Notes: generated from the sequence alone by a model not told the origin. A stretch of DNA of 64,000 nt from Berberis thunbergii (GCA_003290165.1 QNQO01000449.1:558001-622000), one strand, 5' to 3'; positions 20,606-32,299 are shown, numbered from the stretch's first letter. Made by a program: numbers and translations.

Positions 20606-21493
20606 TGTTGTAAATACAGTCAATCAAATGAAAAGACACGAACTAGGTTATCAATTGTTCTTAGGTTGAGTCGTGGACTAGGTCGCTCTTTTTAAGACAT
20701 TTCGTGCATCTGCCCAAAAGTGTGGCAGCAGTCTAGTAGCCCCGCCGTCCCCAGGATAAAACAACCCAGAATCTTATCCGTCTCGTTCAAACAATTGCAC
20801 AGTCGATGAAGTGAATACTATCCACCCTTAATCTCTTATTTGCTCGGAATCACCAATACTATGTATAAAATTCAAACAAAAAAAGAAAAACTCTGAAATA
20901 CCAAGAGAAAGAGTTCCTTCTCTGATTGAAATACTAAACGAAAAGTGTTTTGCAAAATGTTTATATTTTTCTTATTCTATCAAGGTCTGAATTTGTGTTT
21001 GTATTTATGGGGAGAAAAACACATCCGTTGAAATACAACAACCCGGCTAGATGCATTGACAAAACAAAAAACAAGACTAGATTCATTGACAAAACAAAAG
21101 CATGGAAAACGTGGGGAGAAAATCACGGCTACTGTTGGCGCAACGTATGGAGAACATGGAGGACGCCCTCTGACTCAGTCTCCCTTCTTTGCAGCAATTC
21201 AAAATTATTTTCATTTAAATAAATTTTCAGTAAAAAAAATGGGTTGCTCTCTAAATGACCCGACCCGTCGGACAGCGGCGGCGGCGGCGGCGCGTGCGAG
21301 AATCTATCTCTCTCCTCCTCACAAAAGTGTGCTACCCCAAGGGGTCCAAACCCAACTCCCAAAGACTCTCCTTATAAACTCTTTCAGAATGAGTTGAATA
21401 GAAGATGTGGGACTAAAAATAGAGAGAGATCTAGAGGTCAAAACCAGGTCTAAACCCATTTTCTTTTATTTTTAAAAAACCATATTTTCAACA
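20606..21493 (-). repeat. 3' LTR of copia B
   Basis: It starts, on the minus strand, TGTTGAAAATATGG (at 21,493) and ends CAACA at 20,606. It contains a TTTATAAG TATA-like box near 21,372 and a GCGGCGGCGG-rich stretch at 21,277-21,292. It matches 25,315-26,221 over its length with indels. Confidence 0.9.
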
Positions 21494-21506
21494 ATCCCCC
21501 ACTTGG
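21494..21506 (-). promoter_or_regulatory. Polypurine tract of copia B
   Basis: On the minus strand the sequence reads AAGTGGGGGAT directly before the LTR start TGTTG. It is in the right place and composition for second-strand priming. Confidence 0.8.
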
Positions 21507-22034
21507 GTTTTTAAAAACAATTTTCATCGAGCAATCTAAAAAATATAAGATTGTGCATAAACAAAAGTGTCATTCGACTTGAACTCTTGCGTAGTGTTCA
21601 TGCTTTAGATTATACTAGAGTAACTCGTAGTTTTGAACTCTATTTCTAACAGACATTACACGCACAACCTTACCAGGGTGAATTCAAAAAAATCCGTGCC
21701 TTACGGCCATGCACGTATATCCCAGTATAGTGAAGGCTCTAGGAATTTTGCCTACAAATTCCATAGGAAGCGGCCAAACTTCCACAATCACTTAGGTGAG
21801 TCTATCAAGAGTACTCCTCTAGCTAGGTACTCCACTCCACATAGAGTATAGATCTCATTAAGAGTTTTTAACTCATCCTACTATCGCTTCAGGAACTCAT
21901 GTTTTAATCTAGGAATGAGATTGCTATTCTGTCAGCATGATTCACTTCATATCATTCACGACTTGTTATTACCCATTGAACCTATTTCTTAGGATCTCCA
22001 GTCTATAGGTTGGGTTACCGTCATGAATAACTCA

Positions 22035-22538
22035 TCAATCTAAGGGCATTAGTCTCATTCCTTTCGAGGTTTTGAAAACCTTCTCTCTAGCTAATCCTGT
22101 CTTCAAAGGATCAGCCAAGTTCGCATCAGTTCGTACATGATCCACTCTCACAACATTAATAGACAGGAACTCTCTAACTGTACTGTGCTTACGACATATT
22201 TGTCGTCTCTTGCCGTTATAATAACGGTTCTGTATTTTTTCAATAGTCGCGGTACTATCGCAATGGATCAAGACAGCTGGAATTGGTCTTTCCTATAAAG
22301 GGATCTCTGCTAGCAGGTTTCTTAGCCAACTTGCTTCTTCACTAGCCATGGCTAGTGCTATTATCTCTGACTCCATCGTGGACTGTGCAAGAGTGGTATG
22401 TTTCTTTGATTTCCAAGAAACAACTCCACCAGCTATACTGAAAATATAGCCACTAATGGCTTTGGAGTCATTTGAGATAGTGTTCCAATCAGCATCGCTA
22501 TATCCTTCAAGGACAGCGGGAAACTTCTGGTACCCCAT
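22035..22538 (-). pseudogene. Copia B RNase H domain
   Basis: Two frames carry the copia RNase [45 protein letters not shown] (22,538-22,293), then IHCDSTATIE and DHVRTDANLADPL (22,271-22,035). The catalytic D, E and D blocks are recognisable. One frameshift lies between them, at about 22,280. Confidence 0.88.
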
Positions 22539-22556
22539 GACCCTTTCAATTGCATG

Positions 22557-23420
22557 TCAATGTTGTATACTAGGTCTACTGGTAAATCTGCATAGTAATC
22601 CCACGACATAAGCTATGTCGGGTCTAGTGCAATCGGTAGCGTATCTAAGACTACCAATGATGCTAGCATACTCAGATTGTCTAACACCGTTACCGGTGTT
22701 CTTGAACAACTTTACACTAGGATCATAAGGAGTACATTCAAGTTTACTGTCAGAGTAATTATATTTATTTAGGATCTTCTCTATATAGTGTGATTGATCT
22801 AAAAAAATTCCCTTTTTAGAACTAGTAATCTTGATACCAAGGATTACACTTGCTTCTCCAAGGTCTTTCATATCAAAATTCGCACACACTAAAGCTTTAA
22901 CTTTATTCACGGCATGGATATTAGAACCAAAGATAAGTAAGTCATCCACATATAGACATAAAAATAGTGCAAATGCCATTTTTAGCTTTATGGTAAATGC
23001 ATTTGTCACTTTTGTTGACTTTAAAGTCATGTGCGATAACAAGATTATCAAATTTTTTATGCCATTATTTTGAACCTCGTTTCAAACCGTAAAGTGATTT
23101 ATCAAGTTTGCAAACTTTATGTTCTTGCCCTGGAATAACAAAACCTTCAGGTTGGTCCATGTAAATTTATTCTTCCAAATCCATTAAGAAACGCAGTCTT
23201 AACGTCCATTTGGTGCATACTAGATTATGTATTGCAGCAAAAGAAATTAACACTCGAATGGATGTAATCCTGGTAACAGGAGAATATGTGTCAAAGAAGT
23301 CAACATTTTCTCTCTGTCTAAACCCTTTGGCTACAAGACGAGCCTTACTTTTCAACATTACCATTAGGTTTCAATTTCTTCTTAAATACCCATTTACATC
23401 CTATTGTCTTGCAACCTGGT
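22557..23420 (-). pseudogene. Copia B reverse transcriptase domain
   Basis: The minus strand reads CKTIGCKWVFKKKLKPNG, ARLVAKGFRQRENVDFFDTYSPV and then, after frame breaks, the catalytic YVDDLLIFGS with KDLGEASVILGIKI, ending in DCTRPDIAYVVGLLCRF. The YVDD active site is kept. At least two frameshifts separate the blocks. Confidence 0.9.
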
Positions 23421-24606
23421 GGTAAATCAACTAAATGCCAGGTTCTATTAGACTCAAGAGAGTCCATTTCATCATTAATAGTCTCTTCCCAAAAATTGGC
23501 ATCAATAGAGGATAAGGCTTCTTGAAAACTGGGATCCTTCTCGACTGTAAAGACATAGTAATCGAGGCCAAAGTTTTTAGAAGTTTGTTTCCGTTTACTT
23601 CTCCTAGGTTCAGATTCTGTGGCTTTATCAGTTTCATTCATCTTGATCAAAGGCACGTTATTTGAGAATGTACCCCCACTATTCCTCGAAATAAATAGAA
23701 ATTTATCTTCATAGAAATCAACGTTGTTTGATTCTATAATAACGTGATCTTTAAGATTATAGAATATATAATCTTTGTTGTTCATGGAATATCCTATGAA
23801 TACACATTCATATGCCCTACTGGCCGCTTATTCCTTGGTAGGGACTCTATTTAGCACGTAACGGACCGTCAAAATAATTTCTCCCCACCAATGCGATGCA
23901 GCACCGGAGTTAAGTGGAATGGCAACTACTAACTCAGTAAGAGTTCTATTTTTTTTTCTTTTAGCTTTGCCATTCATCTCAGAAGAATACGGTGCAGTTG
24001 TTTCATGAATAATTCCTTGAGAATTATAAAACTCTATAAAAGTATTGTTGTCATATTCAGTGCCTCTATCACTCCCAAGTCTCTTTATCTTTCTATTATA
24101 TTGATTTTCAACTTCGGTTAAAATAATTTAAACATGTCAAATGCTTCACTCTTATTTTTCATTAAGTAGACGAAGGTATAATCAGAACAATCATCAATAA
24201 ACGTAATAAAATAATGTTTTCCATTTATAGTCAAAACACCATCAAGTTCACATATATCTGAGTGTATCAAATCTAAGGGTTCAGATTTTCTAACAACAGA
24301 TTTATGTGGTGTTTTGGTTATCTTAGCATGGCCACAAAAGTTGCACTTTTCAAAATTATTTAAGGACAATTTTGGAATTAGTCCTAAATTACTCATGTTT
24401 TTAATAATACACTTATTAACATTACAGAGTCTAGCATGCCAAATATTAAAAGTACACAACATGTAAGCAGAACGAAGTTGGAACAAGTAAACGACACCTC
24501 CTGGGAAGTTTATTTTTACCCAAAATGTGCAGGAAGGATAACCCAAGATAAGGAGGATGTTGTTTGTGGGTGGATCTCTAGACAATTTCTCTACTCTCAA
24601 AGACAT
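23421..24606 (-). pseudogene. Copia B integrase and gag-pre-integrase region
   Basis: The minus strand at 24,606-24,118 shows the HHCC-type zinc region (WHARLCNVN, then CNFCGHAKITKTPH) followed by LDLIHSDICELDG, YFITFIDDCSDYTFVYLM, the first part of the integrase core with its first Asp. The second catalytic block (about 24,090-24,030) is frame-broken. The text at 23,785-23,421 is the C-terminal integrase/connection to reverse transcriptase (RRSKRKQTSKNFG). The first His of HHCC is preserved as WHAR; the second is replaced by cysteine (RLC). Confidence 0.8.
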
Positions 24607-25314
24607 TCTCTCTGTACACTACTACCCAACATGGAAAACCACCATTATAGATAAAGGTATCTGCAGTTGTAAATTTCTAAATCATGTGGATCTTATTCAA
24701 TAAATCCAAGCAAATATAACCCTCTTTCCAACCTTTCCAAATGTTACCATGGGGTTGTGTCCTTGCATAGATTCTACAATAACCTATTTATAGAATGAAT
24801 GATAAATAAATTGAGAAAACTGCTCCCAACCCAATTTCACAACAAGAACTACCACACAAGGTAACAAAGATACATAAAGCAAACAAGACTAAACTCCAAT
24901 CTTTGGAACAAAGTTTGTTTAGGCTAATGGGTTCCAAAAACATTAAATTGACAGACACATAAAAACAACAACCTAGCTAAAAAGGTTATCCTCACAAACC
25001 CAACAGTATTAAATAATCACACACGTACACACACACAATAAACGGTTGAAGAAATTGTCACAAACTTTGAGAAGAAAGCTTGCACAAATCAAACTTCGAA
25101 TAAGAACATATCAAAACAATGTCAAGTTCTGCAATTGACAAAGGCTGTATCATTTCTACCATCATTTTCATTACTTGTTCTATCTCCTTTCTTTATTTCC
25201 TTAAGTTGTATTATGAAGATTACTAAATATCATTGATGGGATCATTTTTTTTTCGATATTATAGAAAATTATGAAGAAGGTTGTAGTCATGGCAAAAATA
25301 AATCGTCTTAAAAT
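24607..25314. other. Copia B 5' internal region, no recognisable gag
   Basis: This is only about 700 bases, where a copia element normally has gag and protease. There is no CCHC knuckle, no DSG protease motif and no convincing tRNA primer site next to the LTR. It is either replaced or heavily deleted. Confidence 0.6.
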
Positions 25315-26221
25315 TGTTGTAAATATAGTAAATCAAATTAAAAGACAGGAACGAGGTTACCAATTGTTCTTGGGTTGAGTCGCGGACTAGGTGGCTTTTC
25401 TTAAGACGTTTCGCGGCTCTGCCCAAAATGTGCAAGCAGTCTAGTAGCCCCGCCGTCCCCAGGATAAAACAACCTAGAATCTTATTTGTCTCGTTCAAGC
25501 AATTGCACAGTCGATGAACGGAATACTATCCACCCTTAATCTCTTATTTGCTCGGAATCACCAATACAATGTATAAAATTCAAATAAAAAAGAAAAACTC
25601 TGAAATACGAAGAGGAAGAGTTCCTTCTCTGATTGAAATACTAAACGAAAAGTGTTTTGCAAAATGTTTATCTTTTTCTTATTCTCTCAAGGTCGGAATT
25701 TGTGTTTGTATTTATAGGGAGAAAAACACATCCGTTGAAATACAAAAACTCGGCTAGATGCATTGACAAAACAAAAACAAGGCTAGATGCATTGACAAAA
25801 AAAAAACTAGACTAGATTCATTAAACAAACAAAAGTGTGGAAAATGTGGGGAGAAAATCACGGCTACTATTGGTGCAACGCATGGAGAACATGGAGGATG
25901 CCCTCTGACTCAGTCTCCCTTCTTTGCAGCAATTCAAAATTATTTTCATTTAAATAAATTTTCAATAAAAAGAATGGGTTGCTCTCTAAATGACCCGACC
26001 TGACCTGACGGACGGCGGCGGCTGCGGCGGCGATGCGCGCGAGAGTCTATCTCTCCCCTCATCACAAAAGTGTGCTACCCAAGTCCCAAACACTCTTCTT
26101 ATAAACTCTTCAACAATAAGTTATATAGAAGATGTTGGACTAAAAATAGAGAGAGATCCAGATATCAGAACTAGGTCTAAACCCATTTTCTTTTATTTTT
26201 AAAAAAGCCATATTTTTAACA
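25315..26221 (-). repeat. 5' LTR of copia B
   Basis: This is the partner of 20,606-21,493. It starts on the minus strand TGTTAAAAATATGG at 26,221. It shares the Cys-rich CCCCGCCGTCCCCAGGATAA segment (near 25,446) and the GCGGCGGCTGCGGCGG stretch, with scattered substitutions. Confidence 0.9.
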
Positions 26222-26226
26222 GTTTC

Positions 26227-26448
26227 TAACTATCAAAACTACTTCAGACAACATGATAAATATGCTAAAATCTAACATTCTAGCAGTGTGGTACACCTAC
26301 TTATAACAAGACTAACAAATGGTCAAGAAGGAGCTAAGAAGCATTTTGTCACTAGAGAAATATGAATTTAAAAGAAATAAATTCATGCCTGATTCTTCAT
26401 TTGAAAGGGGAAAATGCGGGGAAGGACCAAAGGAGAAGAAATAGGAAC
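26227..26448. other. Short non-coding interval
   Basis: About 220 bases between copia B and the hAT nest hold no recognised feature. The purine-rich end (26,405-26,445) abuts the hAT target duplication. Confidence 0.6.
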
Positions 26449-26984
26449 ATCAATCCAAGGGGTGGGCATCCCACCCGCCATCCTGATTCCGTCCCAGCCC
26501 CATCCCGTCTTATTCTGATTTTTTTTGGGGTCCTTTTGAGATTGATCAAAATCATCCCTATCCCATCTCGATCTAGAGTGGGATGAGATTGGGATGGAGA
26601 TTTTTTCAATCCCGTCCCAGACTTATTTACTATTTATTATTAATTTTAATATTTTGATTTTATAAGCGAAAGAAAAGTCAATATGATATAAAGTTTGGAA
26701 TTATTATTCAAACAACAAATAACATAATAACTATAAAATTTGAAGTTATTTACATTTAGAGTTATTTATTCCTCACTAGTATGCACATAAAGAAGAATCC
26801 CCCCAATTGTCTTGCATTATCAAACAATTGATAAGAGTAAGCATTTGGTCAATAATAACATTATGTTATCAATGATAGTTTGTTTTTATCTCATATAACT
26901 AAAATAGGATAGCACATTGTTATAATAAAAGGATTTGTTATTTTTTGATTTCGGTATATGATAATAAAATGAATTTGTGGATAT

Positions 26985-27513
26985 TGTGAAACAGGAAAAA
27001 GAAACATAACTGTTTTGTGAGACAGGAAATTGTATTTTGAACAGGAAACATGAAACTGATTTTTGAACAGGAAACAATTCAGGAAACAGGAAACTATTTT
27101 TTGAACATGAAACAAATTTAGGAAACATGAAACAGATTTTGAACATGAAACAAATTCAGGAAATAGGAAACAAGATGCTATATAAACTAGGAACTGTAGC
27201 TGTTATTTATATGTAGAAAAACTGTGAAGCACAGGGAATAGAGAAAGATAATTGCTGGAATTGTTTCATCTCTTGTTGAGAGATTGTGTGCGAATTGTCA
27301 TTTTCTTGTACCTTGTTCTTGAATATAGTGGAATCACCTCACCGTGGACGTAGGCGCAATTCGCCGAACCACGCAAACTTTGTGTCTCTTGTGGTAGGTT
27401 CTTGGTTTTCTCTAATTACTTTCATTGCTAGTTGCTCTATTTAATTGATTGAATCCTTGTGGTACTTGTGTGCAATTGTTGGTGTCTACCCGCTTTCGCA
27501 ATAAGTCGCAACA
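26985..27513 (+). repeat. 5' LTR of copia A
   Basis: It starts TGTGAAACAGG and ends GTCGCAACA. The first 190 bases are a run of short imperfect repeats built on ACAGGAAACA and ACATGAAACA, in the U3 region. A TATA box (CTATATAAAC) lies near 27,179. Confidence 0.93.
27176..27190 (+). promoter_or_regulatory. TATA box in copia A 5' LTR
   Basis: GCTATATAAACTAGG lies just downstream of the U3 repeat cluster; the 3' LTR has GCTATATATACTAGG at about 43,501. It is the likely core promoter of the retrotransposon. Confidence 0.65.
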
Positions 27514-27515
27514 AT

Positions 27516-27527
27516 TGGTATCAGTGC
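27516..27527 (+). promoter_or_regulatory. Primer-binding site of copia A
   Basis: TGGTATCAGTGC, two bases after the LTR end, matches the initiator tRNA-Met complement TGGTATCAGAGC at 11 of 12 bases. This is the usual copia primer site. Confidence 0.85.
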
Positions 27528-27537
27528 ACTAAGGGAA

Positions 27538-27845
27538 ATTGATCTTGAATTGTTCTACTCAAGATTATGAAGATTCAAAAGTGCTAGGGTTTGTTTGTGC
27601 ACAATTTTGTTTGGGAAAAATGAACTTACATTTGATGAAACTACCAGTGCACTCTTGTCCAATGAGATTCAGAAGAAAACTTCATCAAGTGGTAGTAGGA
27701 AAGATCAAGCTGAAGGGTTGGTTGCTAGAGGAAGTTCTCAAGTTAAATCATCTTCAAATAGTGGAAATTCTAGATAAAAGTCTAGAGGTCCACAATGTCA
27801 CAAATGTAGAGAGTGGGGGCATATTAGAAAAAATCGTCTAAATCA
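27538..27845 (+). pseudogene. Copia A gag remnant with damaged zinc knuckle
   Basis: Only the C-terminal end of gag is left. The frame reads NELTFDETTSALLSNEIQKK, a Ser/Lys-rich linker, an in-frame TAA at about 27,775, then CHKCREWGHIRKNR. This is the CCHC nucleocapsid knuckle with its last Cys replaced by Arg. About 200 residues of normal gag are missing between the primer site and this point. Confidence 0.8.
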
Positions 27846-27984
27846 AGGTAAGAGTAATCATGATAACAATTGGGAGGGCAAGAAAAAGTAAGATAAGGGT
27901 GATACTAGTGAAGCAAGTTATGCATCTAGTAAGGAAAAGGATGAAGAATGTTATTTGGTTGTGGGTGAAAACACAGAAATCTCT

Positions 27985-29205
27985 AGGAGATAGATCCTTG
28001 ACTCTGGGTGTTCTTACCATATGTGGCCAAACAGGGAGTGGTTCACTACCTATGAGCACATTGATGGTGGTACTGTTTTGATGGGTAATGATTACGCTTG
28101 CAAGATAGTTGGAATTGGAACAATAAGGATTAAGATGTATGATGGTGTTGTGAGAACCTTAACAGATGTGAGGCATGTCCCAGCCTTGAAAAAGAACCTT
28201 ATCTCGCTTGGTGTTTTATACTCCAATGGTTGTAAGTTTACAGCGATAGGTGGAGTTTTAAAGGTTGTCCGTGGGTCTTTGGTTGTCATGAAAGGGATCA
28301 AACAAGGTAACTTGTACATCTTGATGGGTGACACGATAACAAGAAATGTGGCAGTGAGAACTTCTTTATCGGAAAACACTAGGTTATGGCACATGCGACT
28401 TGGGCATATGACAGAAAAATGATTGTCTCTACTGAGCAAGCAAGGGTTACTGAAGGGTATGTAGAAACCGACTATGGAGTTTTGCGAGCATTGTGTATAT
28501 GGAAAACAATGCAAGGTAAAATTCAGTACAAGCAAGCACAGGAACAGATGTATTCTAGACTATGTGCATACAGATGTGTGGGGGCTAACGAAAGTTGCCT
28601 CTAAGGGAGGTTCCAGGTACTTTGTCTCCTTCATTGATGATTATTCTCGTTACACATGGGTATATTTATTTAATTCTAAGAATGAAGTATTTGAGACATT
28701 TAAAAGGTGGAGAGCAATGGTTGAGAATAGAATTGGAAGCAAGGTGAAGACTTTGAGGTCTGATAATGGTACCGAGTATACTGAGGGTACATTCAAACAG
28801 TTTTGTGATCAGGAAGGAATTGTTCGACATTGGACTATTAGAGACACGTCACAACAAAATGGAGTTGCTGAGAGATTGAACCGTACTATGCTTGAAAAAG
28901 CTAGGTGTATGCGCTCCAATGCTTGTCTTGGCAGAGAATGGTGGGCTGAATCAATAGCCATCGTGTGTTTCTTGATTAATAGATCGCCACATTCTACATT
29001 AGACTACTAAACACCTTATGAGGTGTGGTCAAGTGAACATGCTGATTACAGTATACTGAAAGTTTTCGGTTGTATTGCCTACTACCATGTGAAAGAAAAT
29101 AAGCTTGATGCCAGGGCTAAGAAGGCCATTTTCTTGGGGTATGCAAAAGGCGTGAAGGGTTATCGTCTATGGTGTTTAGAGGATAATACATTTGAATCAG
29201 TCTAG
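27985..29205 (+). pseudogene. Copia A protease and integrase
   Basis: The protease motif LDSGCSYHM (27,998) keeps the catalytic DSG. Then comes the gag-pre-integrase: LWHMRLGHM (28,384), a TGA and a TAG, then FCEHCVYGKQCKVKF completing HHCC. The integrase core has HTDVWG, LRSDNGTEY and QQNGVAERLNRTMLEKAR, so the D, D and E residues are all present (28,560-28,900). After a TAA at 29,008 the frame continues with KVFGCIAYYHV and KAIFLGYAKGVKGYRLW, up to the CACTA insertion at 29,231. Confidence 0.92.
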
Positions 29206-29231
29206 ATGTTACATTTGATGAGAATTCCTTG

Positions 29232-29690
29232 CACTACACCAAAAATACCCATCAGCAACGGTTTGGGACAATGGGGGTAACCTATTGTCACGGCTTAGAG
29301 GTCTGGCCATTTGAGGCATCGCCAAATCACCATTGACGGCTATAAACCTTGGCAACACTTATTAGCAACGATTTTATGTTTGAGGACGCTTGATTATTTT
29401 CTGCACTTAGACACGATTTAGCCACGGCTACCAGGCATGGCTAGAGGCTCCACGTTCCATAACCGTGGCAACATTTATCAATTATTTTGAATTCCTTTGG
29501 TCTCATAGCCATTGTAAGCATGAAAGACACGATTTTAAGCCGTTGCAAGCATGAAGGACTACGGGTTTAAGCCGTTGCACGCATGAAGTACCATGGTTTT
29601 GAGCCGTTGCTAGTCAAAAAAATATTTAAAAACAAAGAAATCTGGTTTTGAAACAGTTGCAAATTAATATAATCGAAAAAAAATTACATT
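29232..29690. repeat. Terminal and subterminal repeats of CACTA 2, left end
   Basis: After the CACTA terminus, the motifs GCAACGGTTT, CCACGGCTA, AACCGTGGCAAC and AAGCCGTTGCA recur in both orientations up to about 29,650. The GCTGCAGCAAAATCACAG block at 29,700 matches CACTA 1 at 12,731 in reverse complement. Confidence 0.9.
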
Positions 29691-30735
29691 TTTTTTGTTG
29701 CTGCAGCAAAATCACAGCCCCACACCTGCAAAATCAGTCCTTACTAAGATCGACCAGACACTTGCCATGTGGCGTGTACCCGTGCCTACTACACGGCTAC
29801 CGTGTCATGCCTCCGGCGCGAATAGGATTCCACAAACTATATGCTAGATAAATACAAAATCAACCGTAAAATGGAACCTTGGAATTGCATTCAAATGAAG
29901 CCAAGTATCTATTAAATTCACGTTCTGCACCAACAAGATACAAATATTTTCAAAAACAATTTCTTAGGCAATTAAGCCTAGATTTGTATAAGAAGCGAAG
30001 CTTTGTGACCACCTAAACTAATGATAACAATAATGATAATAACTTATTACCTGGAATCATTTTTGAAGATTTTGCCAAGACCTGCAAGCAGTGCAAGGCA
30101 ACGAGACTAACATCAGGTATAATTAATTCATAGGGCTACAACAATTTCGACATAGCACGATATTTGTGAAAAAAAGAATAATCAAATTTTGTAGATTGAA
30201 CTATCAATCATTTTGAATTCACTCAACTTTGTTTGAACGACACATAAAGCAAGTAGATTGAAATCAATAAATCAAATTGACAGGACATACTCCCTAATTG
30301 CATCGTGGACTATGGACTGAGACTCTCTGTTGAATCTGCAGGGTGTGGGGTAAGGGTAACTATAAAACTGACCTCTACTTCTGTAGTAGATTCAGCTTGA
30401 GATTGGTATCTGTTTATTTTTAATTCTTATTTCATTATTTGACTTTCTAAACTTACTAATTTATACTTTACTTTTCATTGTTAATTGAAATGTCAACAAT
30501 TAATTTACAAACAGCAACTTAAACAAACTTCAGAGAAGAACCAGATATCCAACTGCCTCTACTGAAACAAATAGCATTCAACTTCGCCTCATCGTGTTTT
30601 CATAAGACGAATATTAATGAAAACCCTTTTCAACACAAAAATGGCTGCAAATGGATCATCAAAACTACTTTACATTAAATAAGTAAGAGACGATGCTTGA
30701 AAGACAATAAATCGCATAACAAACATCTTTTTTAC
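29691..30735. other. CACTA 2 internal region, non-coding
   Basis: The first 190 bases are shared transposon backbone with CACTA 1 (12,600-12,718). From about 29,890 on it is unique to this copy and I see no gene. It is likely intron or flank from captured DNA. Confidence 0.6.
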
Positions 30736-30961
30736 CTTTCCTAGTCCGTCATCCTTGTCAATGAAGGTTGGTGGTCTTCCTCTCCCTCCAGAAACCTCAA
30801 CCTGCAGAGATGACCATGCTAGGCAATGAAAAGTTGTCACAATTTATAAGTATGCTTCAACAGAATATGCTAGAAGCCTCACCGGAGCTATTTCCCATGA
30901 TAAGGCACCAAACATTTTGAGCAGAAATACCACGCTCGAAACTCTGAACAGCATAATCATC
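30736..30961 (-). pseudogene. Captured unidentified gene fragment, two exon-like blocks
   Basis: On the minus strand, block 30,961-30,883 follows an acceptor CTGTAG and ends at a GGTGAGG donor. It reads DDYAVQSFERGISAQNVW then LIMGNSS. Block 30,801-30,736 follows CTGCAG and ends at GGTAAAA. It reads VEVSGGRGRPPTFIDKDDG. Both are stop-free and in matching phase, so they look like consecutive exons of one host gene. I cannot name the donor. Confidence 0.5.
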
Positions 30962-31172
30962 CTACAGGATTGGCATAGAAGGAGGTGAAATTTGGAGATT
31001 AACGTACATATCATAAAATGGCAGAAAATAGGGTAAGGACCCATCAACAGAGGGTTAGATGCTCAAACCAGTTGATTGGATATGATAAGTTTGCATTGAC
31101 GAAATTGATTTAACAAAGTTAGTTATTGTTGAAGGCAATGAGCATAATAAGGAGCTATTTGGGCGATGGACC

Positions 31173-31697
31173 ATGGATGTATTATATAAAAACAAGCACC
31201 CTACAATTTGTCAATGGACAAAGCCACCTATAGGCTGGTACAAGAGCAACTCTGATGGCTCGCTACAAGGAGTCACTGGTGGGTATGGCGTTGTTATAAG
31301 GAATGATGCAGGGGATGTTATCGCAGCATGCACGGGGTCTGCAACAGGGCGCTCAGTTATCAAACATGAGCTTCAAGGAGTCGAGGCCGGGATTAAACTT
31401 GCGCAGAGATACAATATCAAGAAACAAGAAGTTACAACTTATTCGACCACTATCTTTGATTATCTGACGAAGGACAAAAGCGTAGCATGGGATCTTAGAC
31501 ACATATTGCGCATAATTAAATACATTCTTAGCTCACTGGAAAACTATAAAGTCAGTCATGCTTATAGAGAAACTAACAAAGTTGCGGATCGGTTAGTTCG
31601 CTTGCTTCCTAATAATGTTTTTATGGAAGTTATACCCGAGGACATGAAGAAGATTGTGTATGAAGATAGAATAGGCATGATGTACTTGAGAATGTAA
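31173..31697 (+). pseudogene. Captured RNase H-like (RVT_3) protein fragment
   Basis: This is an open frame of 174 codons. It begins near WTKPPIGWYKSNSDGSLQG, then GGYGVVIRNDAGDVIAA and EAGIKLAQ, and ends with HAYRETNKVADRL. This is the RNase H-like fold widespread in plants, either as stand-alone proteins or at the C-terminus of LINEs. The first catalytic Asp sits in SDGS and Glu in the HELQGVEAG block. The usual SD dipeptide of the third strand is lost (TTYSTTIFDYL), and the final AD is present. It runs opposite to the transposase. Donor could be a host RNase H-like gene or a LINE. Confidence 0.75.
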
Positions 31698-32290
31698 CAA
31701 TCATTTTGTTTTCAGGTTTTGGGATCCTAAATAACCCCGTTCGCTTTCCAAAAAAAAATTTAAAAAAATAAAACCTTAATAAACAATTTAACTAGAAAAA
31801 TATATGTACCTTGTAAAGATGAATCTTTTTCACACTAGCAACTGCTAAGTTTCAGTCTACTGAGTTTGCTGCATATATATAAGAACCAGATAACCATATC
31901 AGAATGAAAAAAAATATAATGAAACTTAACACAAAAATTGATAAAGGTAAACATACCCTCATCCCTCCTCCTTTATCCGGGCTTGGGACCGGCAATGTAA
32001 AAAAGAACCTTTACATTGGCGGAGTTAAAAAAGGGTTGTTATAAATTTAAAAAACATAGGTAAGTATATATATATATTCAACAAGAAAACAATAGTACTA
32101 AGATTACATATTTGGGACTACCAAATCCAAATTAAAATTACAGATTTGGGACTACCAAAACCAAATCAGCCAGGAGTGTGTAAGTCAAAAAATAAAAATG
32201 AATGTATCACTACTAAGTACTACAGTATTGCATGCAAGTCCACAAAAATAGCAAACATGACAGATATCGTTCAAGTTTGTAACTACCAAG
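31698..32290. other. Non-coding CACTA 2 interior
   Basis: This is AT-rich, with a TA microsatellite near 32,068-32,080 and a short local duplication (ATTTGGGACTACCAAA at 32,110 and 32,145). Its junction with the shared transposon gene lies at about 32,295-32,300. Confidence 0.6.
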
Positions 32291-32299
32291 GTAGTTGTA

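Larger units (their letters stand above)
20606..26221 (-). mobile_element. Ty1/copia retrotransposon B, both LTRs, gag missing
   Basis: This 5.6-kb minus-strand element is bounded by direct LTRs (20,606-21,493 and 25,315-26,221). Candidate target duplications are GTTTT (20,601-20,605) and GTTTC (26,222-26,226). Going 5' to 3' on the minus strand it has an unrecognisable 5' internal part (25,314-24,607), integrase, reverse transcriptase, RNase H and a polypurine tract. No gag or protease is recognisable. Numerous stops and frameshifts show it is dead. The LTRs differ at many positions, so the insertion is not young. Confidence 0.88.

Noticed and set aside
21129..21397. Frames of 77-113 codons on both strands across GCGGCGG
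   Set aside because: They lie in the LTR of copia B and differ in the other LTR copy, so they are not conserved.
26886..27146. Overlapping minus-strand frames of about 80 codons rich in Phe, Ser and Cys
   Set aside because: They are antisense to the short ACAGGAAACA repeats of the copia A LTR and have no protein character.
27539..27841. A 100-codon frame at the start of copia A as an intact gag
   Set aside because: The zinc knuckle lies in another frame and the reading that matches gag is interrupted by a TAA, so the longest frame is not the biological one.
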